Assembly: GCA_016930695.1 (NCBI GenBank)
Contig: JAFGGD010000034.1
Coordinates: 261,375 to 325,374 of the forward strand
Origin: Candidatus Eisenbacteria bacterium
Lineage (GTDB): Bacteria > Orphanbacterota > Orphanbacteria > Orphanbacterales > Orphanbacteraceae
Direction of reading: 5' to 3'
Length of the DNA: 64,000 bases
The notes below the pieces were generated by a model. It saw only the letters and a program-made list of their open reading frames with translations, was not told the origin of the DNA and did no database searches. A program made the position numbers and the translations under genes. Shown in pieces: positions 8,597-16,920 of this stretch. Numbering within the stretch: position 1 is the stretch's first letter; every line of letters begins with the position of its first letter.

Positions 8597-9865
8597 TTGC
8601 GTGTTCTGGTGGTCGGCAGCGGCGGCAGGGAGCACGCGCTGCTCCACGCGCTTTCCTCTTCTCCCGATTGTTCCGATCTGATGGTTTTCCCCGGGCGCGA
8701 CGGATTTGTTCCGCCGGCGCGGATCGTCCCGGGCGAGGGGTGGCGACCGGACCATCTGTTGGCGATGGCGAAAGACGAATCGGTCGATCTCACCCTGATC
8801 GGTCCCGAGGCGCCCCTCGTCGCCGGCGCGGCGGACCGCTTCTGCGGAACCAGGCACCTGCTTTTCGGTCCGAGCCGGGACGCGGCGCGTCTCGAGGGGA
8901 GCAAGGTTTTCACCAAGCGCGTGCTCGAGGAGGCCGGTGTACCGACGGCGAAAAGCCGGGCGATCCGGTGCGTCGCCGAGGTGCCCCACGCCCTCAAAGC
9001 GGTCGGCCTTCCGGTGGTGGTGAAGGCGGACGGGCTGGCCGCGGGGAAGGGGGTCTCCATTCGTGAGACCGCCCAGGCGGCGCTCGCCGAGGCGGAGCGC
9101 CTTCTGGAACGCCGGGAACTGGGCGAAGCGGGTGAGACGATTCTCTTCGAGGAGTGTCTCCGGGGGGACGAGCTTTCCGTGCTCGCGCTGGTGCGCGGCG
9201 AGGACCTGGTTCTCCTTCCCTCCTCGCGGGACTACAAGCGGATAGGCGAAAACGGAACCGGGCCGAACACGGGCGGTATGGGTGCGATCGCGCCCGCTCC
9301 CGGCGTGGACGAAACGGTCATGGAGATGGTGCGGGAAAAGATTTTCCGTCCCGTGCTTCATGTGATGGCGGAGAAGGGGAGCCCCTACCGGGGCATTCTC
9401 TACGCCGGGCTGATGCTGACCGATGAGGGGCCGAAGGTGCTCGAGTTCAACTGCCGCTTCGGCGATCCGGAGACGCAGGCCGTGTTGGAACTGGTGGAAG
9501 AGGACCTTCTCCCCCGGATGGCCGCGATCGCCCGCGGAGACTGGATCGATGGGCCGATTCGTTTCCGGCCCGGCGCCGCGGCCTGCCTGGTGCTCGCCGC
9601 CGAGGGATACCCGGGGAAGCCTCGCTTCGGCGATCCGATCGAAGGGCTGGATCGGGAGCCGCCCGAAGGGGTGCGCGTGTACCACGCCGGCACCGTTCGG
9701 CGGGGAAAGGATTGGACCGTCGCCGGCGGTCGTGTGGTGAACGTGGTCGCCCGCGGCTCGACTTTGGAGGAAGCGCTCGCCGCCGCCTACGCCTTCGCCG
9801 GCGGGATCCGCTTTCCGGGGATGCAGATGCGTCCCGACATCGGCCGGCCGGGGGTGCGCGGATGA
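8597..9865 (+). CDS. purD: Phosphoribosylamine-glycine ligase
   Basis: PurD joins glycine to 5-phosphoribosylamine using ATP, giving GAR in purine synthesis. The product is 422 residues, normal for the family. It starts VVGSGGREHALLHAL, contains the ATP-grasp segment LPVVVKADGLAAGKGVSI and the signature RFGDPETQ. The TTG start at 8597 has GAGGAGGG 7 nt upstream and gives the expected N-terminus. It overlaps purE by 4 nt (ATGA), so the two steps are translationally coupled. Confidence 0.97.
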   Translation: MRVLVVGSGGREHALLHALSSSPDCSDLMVFPGRDGFVPPARIVPGEGWRPDHLLAMAKDESVDLTLIGPEAPLVAGAADRFCGTRHLLFGPSRDAARLEGSKVFTKRVLEEAGVPTAKSRAIRCVAEVPHALKAVGLPVVVKADGLAAGKGVSIRETAQAALAEAERLLERRELGEAGETILFEECLRGDELSVLALVRGEDLVLLPSSRDYKRIGENGTGPNTGGMGAIAPAPGVDETVMEMVREKIFRPVLHVMAEKGSPYRGILYAGLMLTDEGPKVLEFNCRFGDPETQAVLELVEEDLLPRMAAIARGDWIDGPIRFRPGAAACLVLAAEGYPGKPRFGDPIEGLDREPPEGVRVYHAGTVRRGKDWTVAGGRVVNVVARGSTLEEALAAAYAFAGGIRFPGMQMRPDIGRPGVRG

Positions 9866-10341
9866 GCGCCCCGCGGGTCGGCGTCATCATGGGGAGCCGG
9901 AGCGACGAGGCGATCGCCGCCGCGGCGGTTCGGGTGCTCGACCGGCTCGGCGTCCCATCGGAATGCGTGGTCGCCTCCGCCCACCGGGATCCGGAGGAGG
10001 TGCGGCGCTACGCGGGGAGCGCCGAGAGGCGCGGTCTCGAGGCGATCATCGCCGTGGCGGGTCTCGCCGCGGCGCTCCCCGGCGTGCTGGCGAGCTACAC
10101 GCTTTTGCCGGTGATCGGCGTGCCCGCGCCGGCGGGGCCTCTCCGCGGGATGGACGCCCTTCTCTCCATGGTGCAAATGCCTCCCGGCGTTCCCGTCGGC
10201 ACCGTCGGCATCGGCGAGGCGGGGGGGAAGAACGGCGCGCTGCTCGCCGCCCGCATGCTCGCCCGCCGGGATCCCGCCCTCCGGCGGCGCCTTCGACGAT
10301 ATCAGAACTTGATACGATCCGAGAGAGACAAGGACGAATAA
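9862..10341 (+). CDS. purE: 5-(carboxyamino)imidazole / AIR carboxylase PurE
   Basis: The product is 159 residues. It has the PurE core: IMGSRSDEAIA, VASAHRDPEEV with the conserved active-site His, and LLSMVQMPPGVPVGTVGIGEAG. Two positions differ from class I enzymes: the AAHLPG His (His75 of E. coli) is Ala (AGLAAALPG), and the C-terminal part reads GGKNGALLAARML, with a Lys as in class II PurE (PKNAALLAAR). No purK is adjacent. Class I uses N5-CAIR made by PurK, while class II uses CO2 directly, so the substrate is uncertain. It overlaps purD upstream and shares one base with the next gene. Confidence 0.93.
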   Translation: MSAPRVGVIMGSRSDEAIAAAAVRVLDRLGVPSECVVASAHRDPEEVRRYAGSAERRGLEAIIAVAGLAAALPGVLASYTLLPVIGVPAPAGPLRGMDALLSMVQMPPGVPVGTVGIGEAGGKNGALLAARMLARRDPALRRRLRRYQNLIRSERDKDE

Positions 10342-10985
10342 TGTATAGAGCGAAAGTTGTTTCGCTCGATCTCTGCCGGGAAGGCGTGGGCGCCGCGGAG
10401 GTGGCGAGCGCCATCCGGGAGGGCGCCCTCATCGTCTACCCGGCGGAGACCATGTACGGTCTGGGCGGCGACGGGCTCGACCCGGCCGTATGGAGGAAGA
10501 TCCGGGCCGTGAAAGGGCGCGGGGCCGACAAGCCGTTCCTCCTCCTTCTCGACGAGCCGGAGCGCTGGCGTCTGGTCGCCTCCCGGTTCCCCGCCGCCGC
10601 CCGGAGGCTGGCGGACCGCTACTGGCCCGGCCCGCTCACCCTCGTCCTCCCCGCGATCTCCGGCTCCCCCGCCGCGGGACCGAGGGGAGGAGTGGCGGTA
10701 AGGGTGCCGGACCGGGACTGGCTCCGCGGCTGGGTTCGCCTCGCGGACCGCCCCCTCATCTCCACCTCCGCGAACCGGGATGGGGGGGAGCCGGAGGGTG
10801 ACCCGGACCGCCTAACGATACTCTTCGGGGAGGAAGCGGACCTGATCGTCGCCGGGCCGCGATTCGACCCGGTCGGTCCCCCCTCGGCGCTTGTGGACGC
10901 CACCTTCGACCCGCCACGGCTTTTGCGAGCGGGCCCCTTCCCGATCGAGGGATTCGAGGAAGGGGTGGAGGGGGGCTCTCCTTGA
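10341..10985 (+). CDS. L-threonylcarbamoyladenylate synthase (Sua5/YrdC/YwlC family)
   Basis: The product is 214 residues in the YrdC-like fold. The N-terminal half carries IVYPAETMYGLGGDGLDP (usual consensus YPTDTVYGLG) and KGRGADKPFLLLLDEP (usual K-R-x-x-KPL); further on is LISTSANRDGGEP (usual TSAN). The enzyme makes threonylcarbamoyl-AMP for the universal t6A37 tRNA modification. The length fits YrdC/YwlC without the long Sua5 C-terminal domain. The ATG overlaps the purE TAA by one base. Downstream come a YwlE-like phosphatase and an RpiB-GlyA fusion, the same order as ywlC-ywlE-ywlF-glyA in Bacillus. Confidence 0.9.
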   Translation: MYRAKVVSLDLCREGVGAAEVASAIREGALIVYPAETMYGLGGDGLDPAVWRKIRAVKGRGADKPFLLLLDEPERWRLVASRFPAAARRLADRYWPGPLTLVLPAISGSPAAGPRGGVAVRVPDRDWLRGWVRLADRPLISTSANRDGGEPEGDPDRLTILFGEEADLIVAGPRFDPVGPPSALVDATFDPPRLLRAGPFPIEGFEEGVEGGSP

Positions 10986-11105
10986 CGGCCCCCGGGGCGA
11001 TCCGTTAGCCTGGGTTGCGCGCGAAATTCCGCGACAGGAAATCCGTGGATCCATCAGGCTCGTCGGAGTCTTCGGCGGAACGCTCCGCCTCCGCCGGGAG
11101 ACGGA

Positions 11106-11618
11106 ATGAAACGGTTGGTCCTCTTCGTTTGCTCCGGAAACACCTGCCGCAGCCCGATGGCGGAGGGATTGTTCCGTTCCCTCCTCCCCGAATCGTGGAA
11201 GGACCGCGTGGAGGCGGTCTCCGCCGGCACGGGGGCGCTCCCGGGCGAACCTCCGAGCCCGGAGGCGCGACGAGCGGCGGAAGAGGGCGGGGTCGACATC
11301 GACGGGACCCGTTCCCGCCGGCTCACCGCGGACCTGGTGCGGCGGGCGGACCTGATCGTAGTGATGGCCCGCCATCACCGCAGGACGGTTCTGGATCTCG
11401 ACCCGGAAGCGGACGTCAAAACGGTGCTCCTCCACGACCTGGACGCGGAGGGGGGGAAGCGCTCCTTACGGGATGTGAGCGATCCCTTCGGATCCACGCT
11501 GGATGTGTACCGGGGGACTTTCGAGGAGATCCGCCGGGCGCTCCGGCGGGGATGGAAACAAATCGGGGAACGCCTTTTCGGGAGCGACGGCGGTCCGGAG
11601 GGGCGCTGGAAAGAATGA
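11106..11618 (+). CDS. Low-molecular-weight phosphatase, YwlE (protein-arginine phosphatase)-like
   Basis: The product is 170 residues. The P-loop CSGNTCRS (Cys9-Ser16) holds the nucleophile Cys9 and Arg15, and SDPFGS later carries the general-acid Asp. The residue three before the end of the loop is Thr13. In B. subtilis YwlE the equivalent Thr (CTGNTCRS) confers phosphoarginine specificity, whereas tyrosine-specific LMW-PTPs have Ile there. Synteny with ywlC and ywlF/glyA homologues also favours YwlE over Wzb. No McsB arginine kinase is in the window, so the substrate stays an inference. The C-terminus is about 15-20 residues longer than usual. Confidence 0.87.
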   Translation: MKRLVLFVCSGNTCRSPMAEGLFRSLLPESWKDRVEAVSAGTGALPGEPPSPEARRAAEEGGVDIDGTRSRRLTADLVRRADLIVVMARHHRRTVLDLDPEADVKTVLLHDLDAEGGKRSLRDVSDPFGSTLDVYRGTFEEIRRALRRGWKQIGERLFGSDGGPEGRWKE

Positions 11619-11720
11619 AGGCCGGACCCGGCGGAGGGTTCGGTTCGAGAACGGGGAGCCCGTCCGATTCGGGGCGGGAGCGAACCGGCCCGACGGCCGG
11701 TGGGCGCATAAGGTGACGGA

Positions 11721-13433
11721 ATGAAAATCGCAATTAGTTCGGATCACGCTGGTTTTGAACTCAAGAAAAAAATACTGGGCTGGTTGGTCGAGCTCGGCCA
11801 CGAAGGGATCGACGCGGGCCCCGACACGGGGGAATCCGCCGACTATCCGGGATACGCCTACCGCGTGGCGCGGATGGTGCGCCACCGCGTCGCGGAGAGG
11901 GGCGTCCTGATCTGCGGCACCGGCGTGGGAATGTCGATCACCGCCAACCGGCTACAGGGAGTGCGCGCCGCCCTCTGCATGGACGAGGAGACGGCCCGGC
12001 TCTCCCGCGCCCACAACGACGCGAACGTCCTCTGCCTGGCGGGCCGCTCCTTGAAGGACGCGGATGCGCGGGCGATTCTCGGGACCTGGCTCGACGAGGC
12101 ATTCGAGGGTGGGCGCCACGAGCGGCGGGTCGTCGCGGTGGACGAGCCCTTCGAGGAACCGGACGATCGCCCCGCCCCTCCCGGCGGCGGCCGCTTTCAC
12201 TATCTCTTCCGAGACGATCCGGAAATCGCCCATGCCGTGCTGAACGAACGCCGGCGACAGGAGACCAAGCTCGAGTTGATCGCATCCGAGAACTTCGCCA
12301 GCGAGGCGGTTTTGGAAGCCCTCGCGTCGACGATGAACAACAAGTACGCCGAGGGGTACCCGGGCAAGCGGTACTACGGCGGGTGCGAGTACGTGGACGT
12401 GGCGGAGGAACTCGCCCGGGAGCGATTGAAGGCGCTCTATGGGGCGGACCACGCCAACGTGCAGCCCCACTCCGGCGCCTCGGCGAACATCGCCGCCTAC
12501 TTCGCGCTCCTCGAATACGGCGATACCATTTTGGGAATGAACCTTTCTCATGGCGGTCATCTCACCCACGGCCACCCGGTCAACTTCTCGGGGCGCTTTT
12601 TCAAGGTCGCCCAGTACGAGGTGAACCGGGAGACGGAAACGCTGAACTTCGACGAGATCCGGGCCGTCGCCCGTGAGGCGAAGCCGAAGATGATCGTCGC
12701 CGGCTACTCCGCCTACTCAAGGACCATCGACTTCGCCGCCTTCCGGGAGATCGCCGACGAGGTGGGCGCCTACCTGATGGTGGACATGGCCCACATCGCC
12801 GGACTGATCGCCGCCGGCGTCCACCCGAACCCGGTCCCCTACGCGGACATCGTCACCAGCACCACCCACAAGACACTGCGTGGACCCCGGGGCGGGCTGA
12901 TCCTCTGCAAGGAGGAACACGCCGCCGCCATCGACAAGACCGTTTTCCCCGGCATGCAGGGAGGGCCGTTGGAGCACTGTATCGCCGCCAAGGCGGTCTG
13001 TTTCCGCGAGGCGGCCACCGAAGGATTCCGGGACTATCAGAAGCGAGTGGTGGCCAACGCCGCGGCGCTGGCCGGCGCGCTCCTGCAAAAGGGTTTCCGG
13101 CTCGTATCGGGGGGCACGGACAACCACCTGCTCATGATCAACCTCCGGGAGAGCGAGATCTCCGGCAAGAAGGCGGAAAGGGCGCTCGACACGGCGGGAA
13201 TCACGGCGAACAAGAACACCGTTCCCTTCGACGAACGATCCCCCTTCATCACCAGCGGCGTGCGGATCGGCACGCCCGCCGTGACCACCCGGGGGATGGG
13301 CCTGCCGGAGATGGAGCAAATCGCCGGTTTCATCGCCCGGGTTCTCGAGGATCCGAAGAACGAGGAGAACCTGGACGCGGTCCGCGCCGACGTGGAGACG
13401 CTCTGCCGGGAGTTCCCCCTTTACGGTCTATAG
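11721..13433 (+). CDS. Fusion: ribose-5-phosphate isomerase B - serine hydroxymethyltransferase
   Basis: One 570-residue frame holds two complete enzymes. Residues 1 to about 143 are Rpi[13 protein letters not shown], catalytic Cys65 in [13 protein letters not shown], and [12 protein letters not shown]. After a linker of about 20 residues ([11 protein letters not shown]), residues about 163-570 are Gly[34 protein letters not shown], and the PLP Lys384 in [13 protein letters not shown]. All catalytic motifs of both look intact. RpiB interconverts ribose-5-P and ribulose-5-P; GlyA converts serine and THF to glycine and methylene-THF. The junction (about 12150-12210) reads through with no stop. 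The neighbours match Bacillus ywlC-ywlE-ywlF(rpiB)-glyA, so fusion of neighbouring genes is a simple origin. Confidence 0.93.
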   Translation: MKIAISSDHAGFELKKKILGWLVELGHEGIDAGPDTGESADYPGYAYRVARMVRHRVAERGVLICGTGVGMSITANRLQGVRAALCMDEETARLSRAHNDANVLCLAGRSLKDADARAILGTWLDEAFEGGRHERRVVAVDEPFEEPDDRPAPPGGGRFHYLFRDDPEIAHAVLNERRRQETKLELIASENFASEAVLEALASTMNNKYAEGYPGKRYYGGCEYVDVAEELARERLKALYGADHANVQPHSGASANIAAYFALLEYGDTILGMNLSHGGHLTHGHPVNFSGRFFKVAQYEVNRETETLNFDEIRAVAREAKPKMIVAGYSAYSRTIDFAAFREIADEVGAYLMVDMAHIAGLIAAGVHPNPVPYADIVTSTTHKTLRGPRGGLILCKEEHAAAIDKTVFPGMQGGPLEHCIAAKAVCFREAATEGFRDYQKRVVANAAALAGALLQKGFRLVSGGTDNHLLMINLRESEISGKKAERALDTAGITANKNTVPFDERSPFITSGVRIGTPAVTTRGMGLPEMEQIAGFIARVLEDPKNEENLDAVRADVETLCREFPLYGL

Positions 13434-13445
13434 AAAGGCGCGCCG

Positions 13446-13895
13446 ATGCGGTGTCCATCCTGCGGGGTCGACGAGGACAAGGTGGTGGATTCCCGTTCCG
13501 TACGGGAGGGGCGGGCGGTCCGCCGCCGGCGCCTTTGCTCCGCCTGCGGCCACCGGTTCACGACATACGAATACGTGGAACCCTCGCACTTCCTGGTGGT
13601 GAAGAAGGACGGCCGGCGGGAGCCTTACCGGCGGGAGAAACTGGTCGGCGGTATCCTGACCGCCTGCGAGAAGCGTCCCGTGTCGCGGGAGGCGATCGAC
13701 GCGCTGGTGGACCGTGTGGAGACGGCGATCGCCGAAGCGGGGGATCGGGAGGTGTCGAGCCGGACCATCGGCGAGGCGGTGATGGCGGATCTGCGCGGCC
13801 TGGACGAAGTGGCCTACGTGCGGTTCGCCTCGGTCTACCGGCGCTTCAAGGACGCCGGCGAGTTCCTCGAGGAAATCCGTTCACTCTTAAAATGA
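13446..13895 (+). CDS. nrdR: Transcriptional repressor NrdR
   Basis: The product is 149 residues. An N-terminal zinc ribbon has Cys3/Cys6 and Cys31/Cys34 (MRCPSCG and [13 protein letters not shown]). The ATP-cone follows from about residue 49 ([20 protein letters not shown]). NrdR binds ATP/dATP and represses ribonucleotide reductase operons through NrdR boxes. It starts 12 nt after the rpiB-glyA fusion, and glyA-nrdR adjacency is common in bacteria. No ribonucleotide reductase gene or clear NrdR box pair was seen in the window. Confidence 0.97.
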   Translation: MRCPSCGVDEDKVVDSRSVREGRAVRRRRLCSACGHRFTTYEYVEPSHFLVVKKDGRREPYRREKLVGGILTACEKRPVSREAIDALVDRVETAIAEAGDREVSSRTIGEAVMADLRGLDEVAYVRFASVYRRFKDAGEFLEEIRSLLK

Positions 13896-13914
13896 ACGGG
13901 GGCGAGGGCCGGCC

Positions 13915-14703
13915 ATGGCTTCTGGGGAGCGACACCGGGACCGGGAGAGACGGATGTCCCTCCTGGAGCACCTGGAGGAGCTGCGGGGGGTACTGATTCA
14001 CTCCGGTCTCGCGGTGATTCTCCTCGCCGTCGGCGGCTGGTTCGTTTCGGAGCGGGCGGTGGACCTGCTCATTCGGCCGGCGGGAAAGCTCGTCTTCCTC
14101 GGTCCCGCCGAGGCGTTCACGCTCCGGCTCAAGACGGCGCTCCTGATCGGTCTTTTCGCCGCGCTCCCCTTCGTGCTCTATAAAGTCTGGGGCTTCGTGG
14201 CGCCCGGTCTCTTCACGCGGGAGAGGCGCGTTCTCACCGGCCTGGCATTTTCCTCGACGGTCCTCTTCTTCCTGGGCGCCCTATTCGGGTTTTTCGTTCT
14301 CGTGCCGATCGCCTTCGCTTTTCTCCTCGGCTTCGGCACCGAGAATCTGACCCCCATGATCTCGGCGGGGAATTACTTCGGTTTCGTCTCCAAGCTGGTG
14401 ATCGCCTTCGGCGTCGTCTTTCAGCTGCCGCTTGTGGTTTCCCTGCTCACCTGGGCGGGTGTGGTCGAGCCGCGCGGTCTGCTCCGGAGCTGGCGGCTCG
14501 CGGTGGTGGTGATCGCCGTCGCCTCCGCGGCGCTTACGCCGCCGGACGTGGCCTCCCAGATTCTCATGGGAGTGCCCGTTCTCGCCCTCTACTTCCTCTC
14601 CGTTCTTCTCTCCGCGGCGATCCACCGCCGTCGCCGGCGGGAAGACGAGGAGGGCGAGAGAGAAGAAGAGAAGGAGAAAGAAAAAGAAGGAGGGACCCCG
14701 TGA
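13915..14703 (+). CDS. tatC: Sec-independent protein translocase TatC
   Basis: The product is 262 residues with six predicted membrane helices. The cytoplasmic N-terminal motif MSLLEHLEELRGVLIHSGLA is the family hallmark and contains the conserved Glu residues that bind twin-arginine signals. FVAPGLFTRERR and the later FQLPLVVSLLTWAGVV are also conserved. The C-terminal tail from about residue 235 is strongly charged and repetitive (RRRREDEEGEREEEKEKEKE), which is unusual for TatC and probably disordered. The start at 13915 has no strong Shine-Dalgarno; Met at 13954, just before LLEHLEELRG, is an alternative. No tatA is in the window. The stop overlaps the next gene's GTG. Confidence 0.95.
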   Translation: MASGERHRDRERRMSLLEHLEELRGVLIHSGLAVILLAVGGWFVSERAVDLLIRPAGKLVFLGPAEAFTLRLKTALLIGLFAALPFVLYKVWGFVAPGLFTRERRVLTGLAFSSTVLFFLGALFGFFVLVPIAFAFLLGFGTENLTPMISAGNYFGFVSKLVIAFGVVFQLPLVVSLLTWAGVVEPRGLLRSWRLAVVVIAVASAALTPPDVASQILMGVPVLALYFLSVLLSAAIHRRRRREDEEGEREEEKEKEKEGGTP

Positions 14704-15506
14704 TCCGATTCGCCGAGGAGGCGGCCCGCGAGGCGGGGCGACTTCTTCTTCGACACTTCCGCGCCTTGGACCGCTCCACCGTGGTCTACAAGGGAGAGAA
14801 GGACATGGTGACCGTCGCGGATCGTGAGGCGCAGGAACTCCTGATCCGGAGGATCCGTGAGCGATTTCCCGACGACCGGATCCGGGCGGAAGAGGAGGGG
14901 GGGGAGATCGGGGGGACCGGCGGTGTTTGGTACGTGGACCCGCTCGACGGCACGACCAATTTCCTTCATGGGTTTCCTTTCTTTTCCGTTTCCGTCGCCC
15001 GCGCCGAGAAGGGGCGGTTTCTCGCCGGCGTGGTGCACGCGCCGTCTCTACGCGAAACTTTCGCCGCCGAGGCGGAAGGAGGGGCGCGCTTGAACGGTGA
15101 ACCGATTCGGGTGAGCGCGGTCGACGATCCCCTCCGGGCGCTGGTGGCCACCGGCTTCGCGTGCGTCCGCTCCAACAGAATCCCGGACGGTGTTCCCGTG
15201 TTCGACAGGGTGGTGCATCGCGTCGAGGGGGTGAGGCGGGCCGGCTCGGCCGCGCTCGATCTCGCCTCCGTCGCCGCCGGGCGATTCGACGGTTTTTGGG
15301 AAATGAACCTGAATGTCTGGGACGTGGCGGCGGGGATCCTGCTGGTGCGCGAGTCGGGGGGCGTAGTGACGGATTTTCTCGGCGGCGATGCAATGGTGGA
15401 GCGTAAGGAACTGGTCGCCGGCAACCCGGCGATTCACGCTTTCCTCCTCGATCAAATCGCTGAAACGGCGGAGGCGAAGGGTTGGGCGCTGCGGGACGAA
15501 GCGTAG
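14700..15506 (+). CDS. Inositol-1-monophosphatase family protein (SuhB-like)
   Basis: The product is 268 residues with the complete metal site of the family: the EEEGGEIGG Glu, the WYVDPLDGTTNFLHGFPFF motif (consensus D-P-L/I-D-G-T), and the C-terminal WDVAAGILLVRESGG. It is a Mg2+/Li+-sensitive phosphatase; family members hydrolyse inositol-1-phosphate, fructose-1,6-bisphosphate, NADP or PAP, and the substrate here cannot be told from motifs. It overlaps tatC by 4 nt and the following gene by 25 nt, showing tight coupling. Confidence 0.9.
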   Translation: MIRFAEEAAREAGRLLLRHFRALDRSTVVYKGEKDMVTVADREAQELLIRRIRERFPDDRIRAEEEGGEIGGTGGVWYVDPLDGTTNFLHGFPFFSVSVARAEKGRFLAGVVHAPSLRETFAAEAEGGARLNGEPIRVSAVDDPLRALVATGFACVRSNRIPDGVPVFDRVVHRVEGVRRAGSAALDLASVAAGRFDGFWEMNLNVWDVAAGILLVRESGGVVTDFLGGDAMVERKELVAGNPAIHAFLLDQIAETAEAKGWALRDEA

Positions 15507-16795
15507 GGGAGCCGCTGCGCAAGGCGGTTCATCTGGGTACCCTCCTCGGGCTTCCGGTTCTGCGGGCGCTTCCGCCGGACCGGGCCGCCGCGGCCGCCTT
15601 TCTCTTCACTCTCGCGCTCCTCCCCCTCGGCCCCACGCTCTTCCGCCGGATCGCGAGACTGGGGGAGAGCTGGTTTCGTTTCACCGCGGCGGTCGCCGCG
15701 TTCCCGGCGGGGACCGCACTCTTCCTTTTTCTCTTTCCCGAGAGGCCGGAGATCGCCGCGGGGGCTTGGGCGATTCTGGCGGCGGGGGACTCCGCGGCCT
15801 GGTTGGCCGGGCGGTTCCTCCCGCGCCCCGCCCTCCCCTGGAACCGGCGAAAGAGCGTGGCCGGGACGGCCGCCTTCCTCCTCGCCGCGCTCCCCGCGGG
15901 CGCGCTCGCCGCCGCGTGGATCGGCGATCTTCCACTCTCGAACGCCTTCGCGCTCCTCGCCGGGCCGGCGCTTCTCGGCGCGCTCGTCGAGAGCCTGCCG
16001 GTTCGAGGGGGAGACAACCTTACCGTTATCCTCTCCTCCGGGGCGCTTCTCGGAGTTCTCGCGCCGGGTTCGGTTATCGGCCCGGGCGAGATCGGCGCGC
16101 GCGTTCCGGCGGCGGCGGCCGTTCTCTTCCTGTCGTCGTTGGTGGGCTTACGCGCCCGCGCTTTCGACCGCGCCGGCGCGATCGCCGGATCGGGGCTCGC
16201 CATCGTCCCATGGCTTTTCCTCGGCTGGCGCGGTTTTCTCCCGTTCCTTCTCTTCATCGTTCTCGGTTCCGCGGCGGGCTTGATCCGCCGCGCCGGACCC
16301 CCGGAGCGCTCCGCCCGCCACGCCGCGGCAAACCTGGGACCCGCTTCCCTTCTCGCGCTTCTCGCCGGCCTCTCCGGATCGGCCACGCTCCGGGCCGCCT
16401 TTCTCGCCGCCGTCGCCGCGCCGCTTGCGGACACTCTGGAGAGCGAGATCGGCCTTCTCTCCCGGCGGCCGCCCCGCCTGATCACCGGCGGCCGCCCGGT
16501 CGCACCGGGAACGAACGGCGCCGTCACCCCGCTCGGGAGCATTGCCGGCGCCGCCGGAGCGCTTCTGATCGCCGCCGTCGGCTCGGCCGTCGGATTGGTC
16601 GATCCCTCCGTCGCCGCGATCGCCGCCGCGGCCGGCTTCGCGGGCTCCCTCGGGGACAGCGTTCTCGGCGCGACGGCGGAGCGCGCGGGCCGCCTCACCA
16701 ACGGCGAGGTGAACTTCTTCGCCGCTCTCGCGGCGGCGCTCATCGTTCTTCTCGTTCTTTCCGTGACGGGCGCCGGAAGAACGCCTCCGACCTGA
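15482..16795 (+). CDS. Fusion: dolichol/phytol kinase-like (CTP:polyprenol kinase) - DUF92 (VTE6-like)
   Basis: The product is 437 residues, almost all hydrophobic, with a dozen or more predicted membrane helices. Residues 1 to about 200 resemble CTP-dependent prenol kinases: RKAVHLG at the start, then WAILAAGDSAAWLAGR and NRRKSVAGTAAF (usual G-D-A and K-S-x-x-G motifs). Residues about 275-437 match DUF92: AANLGPASLLALLAG, ADTLESEIGLLS, PGTNGAVTPLGSIAG and GDSVLGATAERAG. In plants VTE5 phosphorylates phytol and the DUF92 protein VTE6 phosphorylates phytyl-phosphate, so a two-step prenol kinase is plausible. The substrate is unknown. TTG at 15482 lies inside the preceding gene with GCGGAGG about 8 nt upstream. 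Confidence 0.82.
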   Translation: MGAAGRSVGEPLRKAVHLGTLLGLPVLRALPPDRAAAAAFLFTLALLPLGPTLFRRIARLGESWFRFTAAVAAFPAGTALFLFLFPERPEIAAGAWAILAAGDSAAWLAGRFLPRPALPWNRRKSVAGTAAFLLAALPAGALAAAWIGDLPLSNAFALLAGPALLGALVESLPVRGGDNLTVILSSGALLGVLAPGSVIGPGEIGARVPAAAAVLFLSSLVGLRARAFDRAGAIAGSGLAIVPWLFLGWRGFLPFLLFIVLGSAAGLIRRAGPPERSARHAAANLGPASLLALLAGLSGSATLRAAFLAAVAAPLADTLESEIGLLSRRPPRLITGGRPVAPGTNGAVTPLGSIAGAAGALLIAAVGSAVGLVDPSVAAIAAAAGFAGSLGDSVLGATAERAGRLTNGEVNFFAALAAALIVLLVLSVTGAGRTPPT

Positions 16796-16829
16796 TCGTG
16801 GAACCGGTTGAAAAACCAAGCGGTTTGGC

Positions 16830-16858
16830 TTGACAGGGTGGAATCCCTGCTGTATCAA
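16830..16858 (+). promoter_or_regulatory. Sigma-70-type promoter for HU/IHF copy 2
   Basis: TTGACA (16830-16835), 17-nt spacer, TATCAA (16853-16858). It lies 35 nt downstream of the DUF92-fusion stop and about 62 nt upstream of the HU start, so the second HU begins a new transcription unit. Confidence 0.65.
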
Positions 16859-16920
16859 TTCTACAGGCGCGGTCCAAGTCCCCGCCGGACGGGCCGCGCG
16901 TGGAAGAAAGGAGGGAAGAT

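Noticed and set aside
16800-16829. Hairpin AAACC-AAGC-GGTTT as terminator of the DUF92-fusion gene
   Set aside because: The stem is only 5 bp and no T-run follows; a functional terminator could not be supported.
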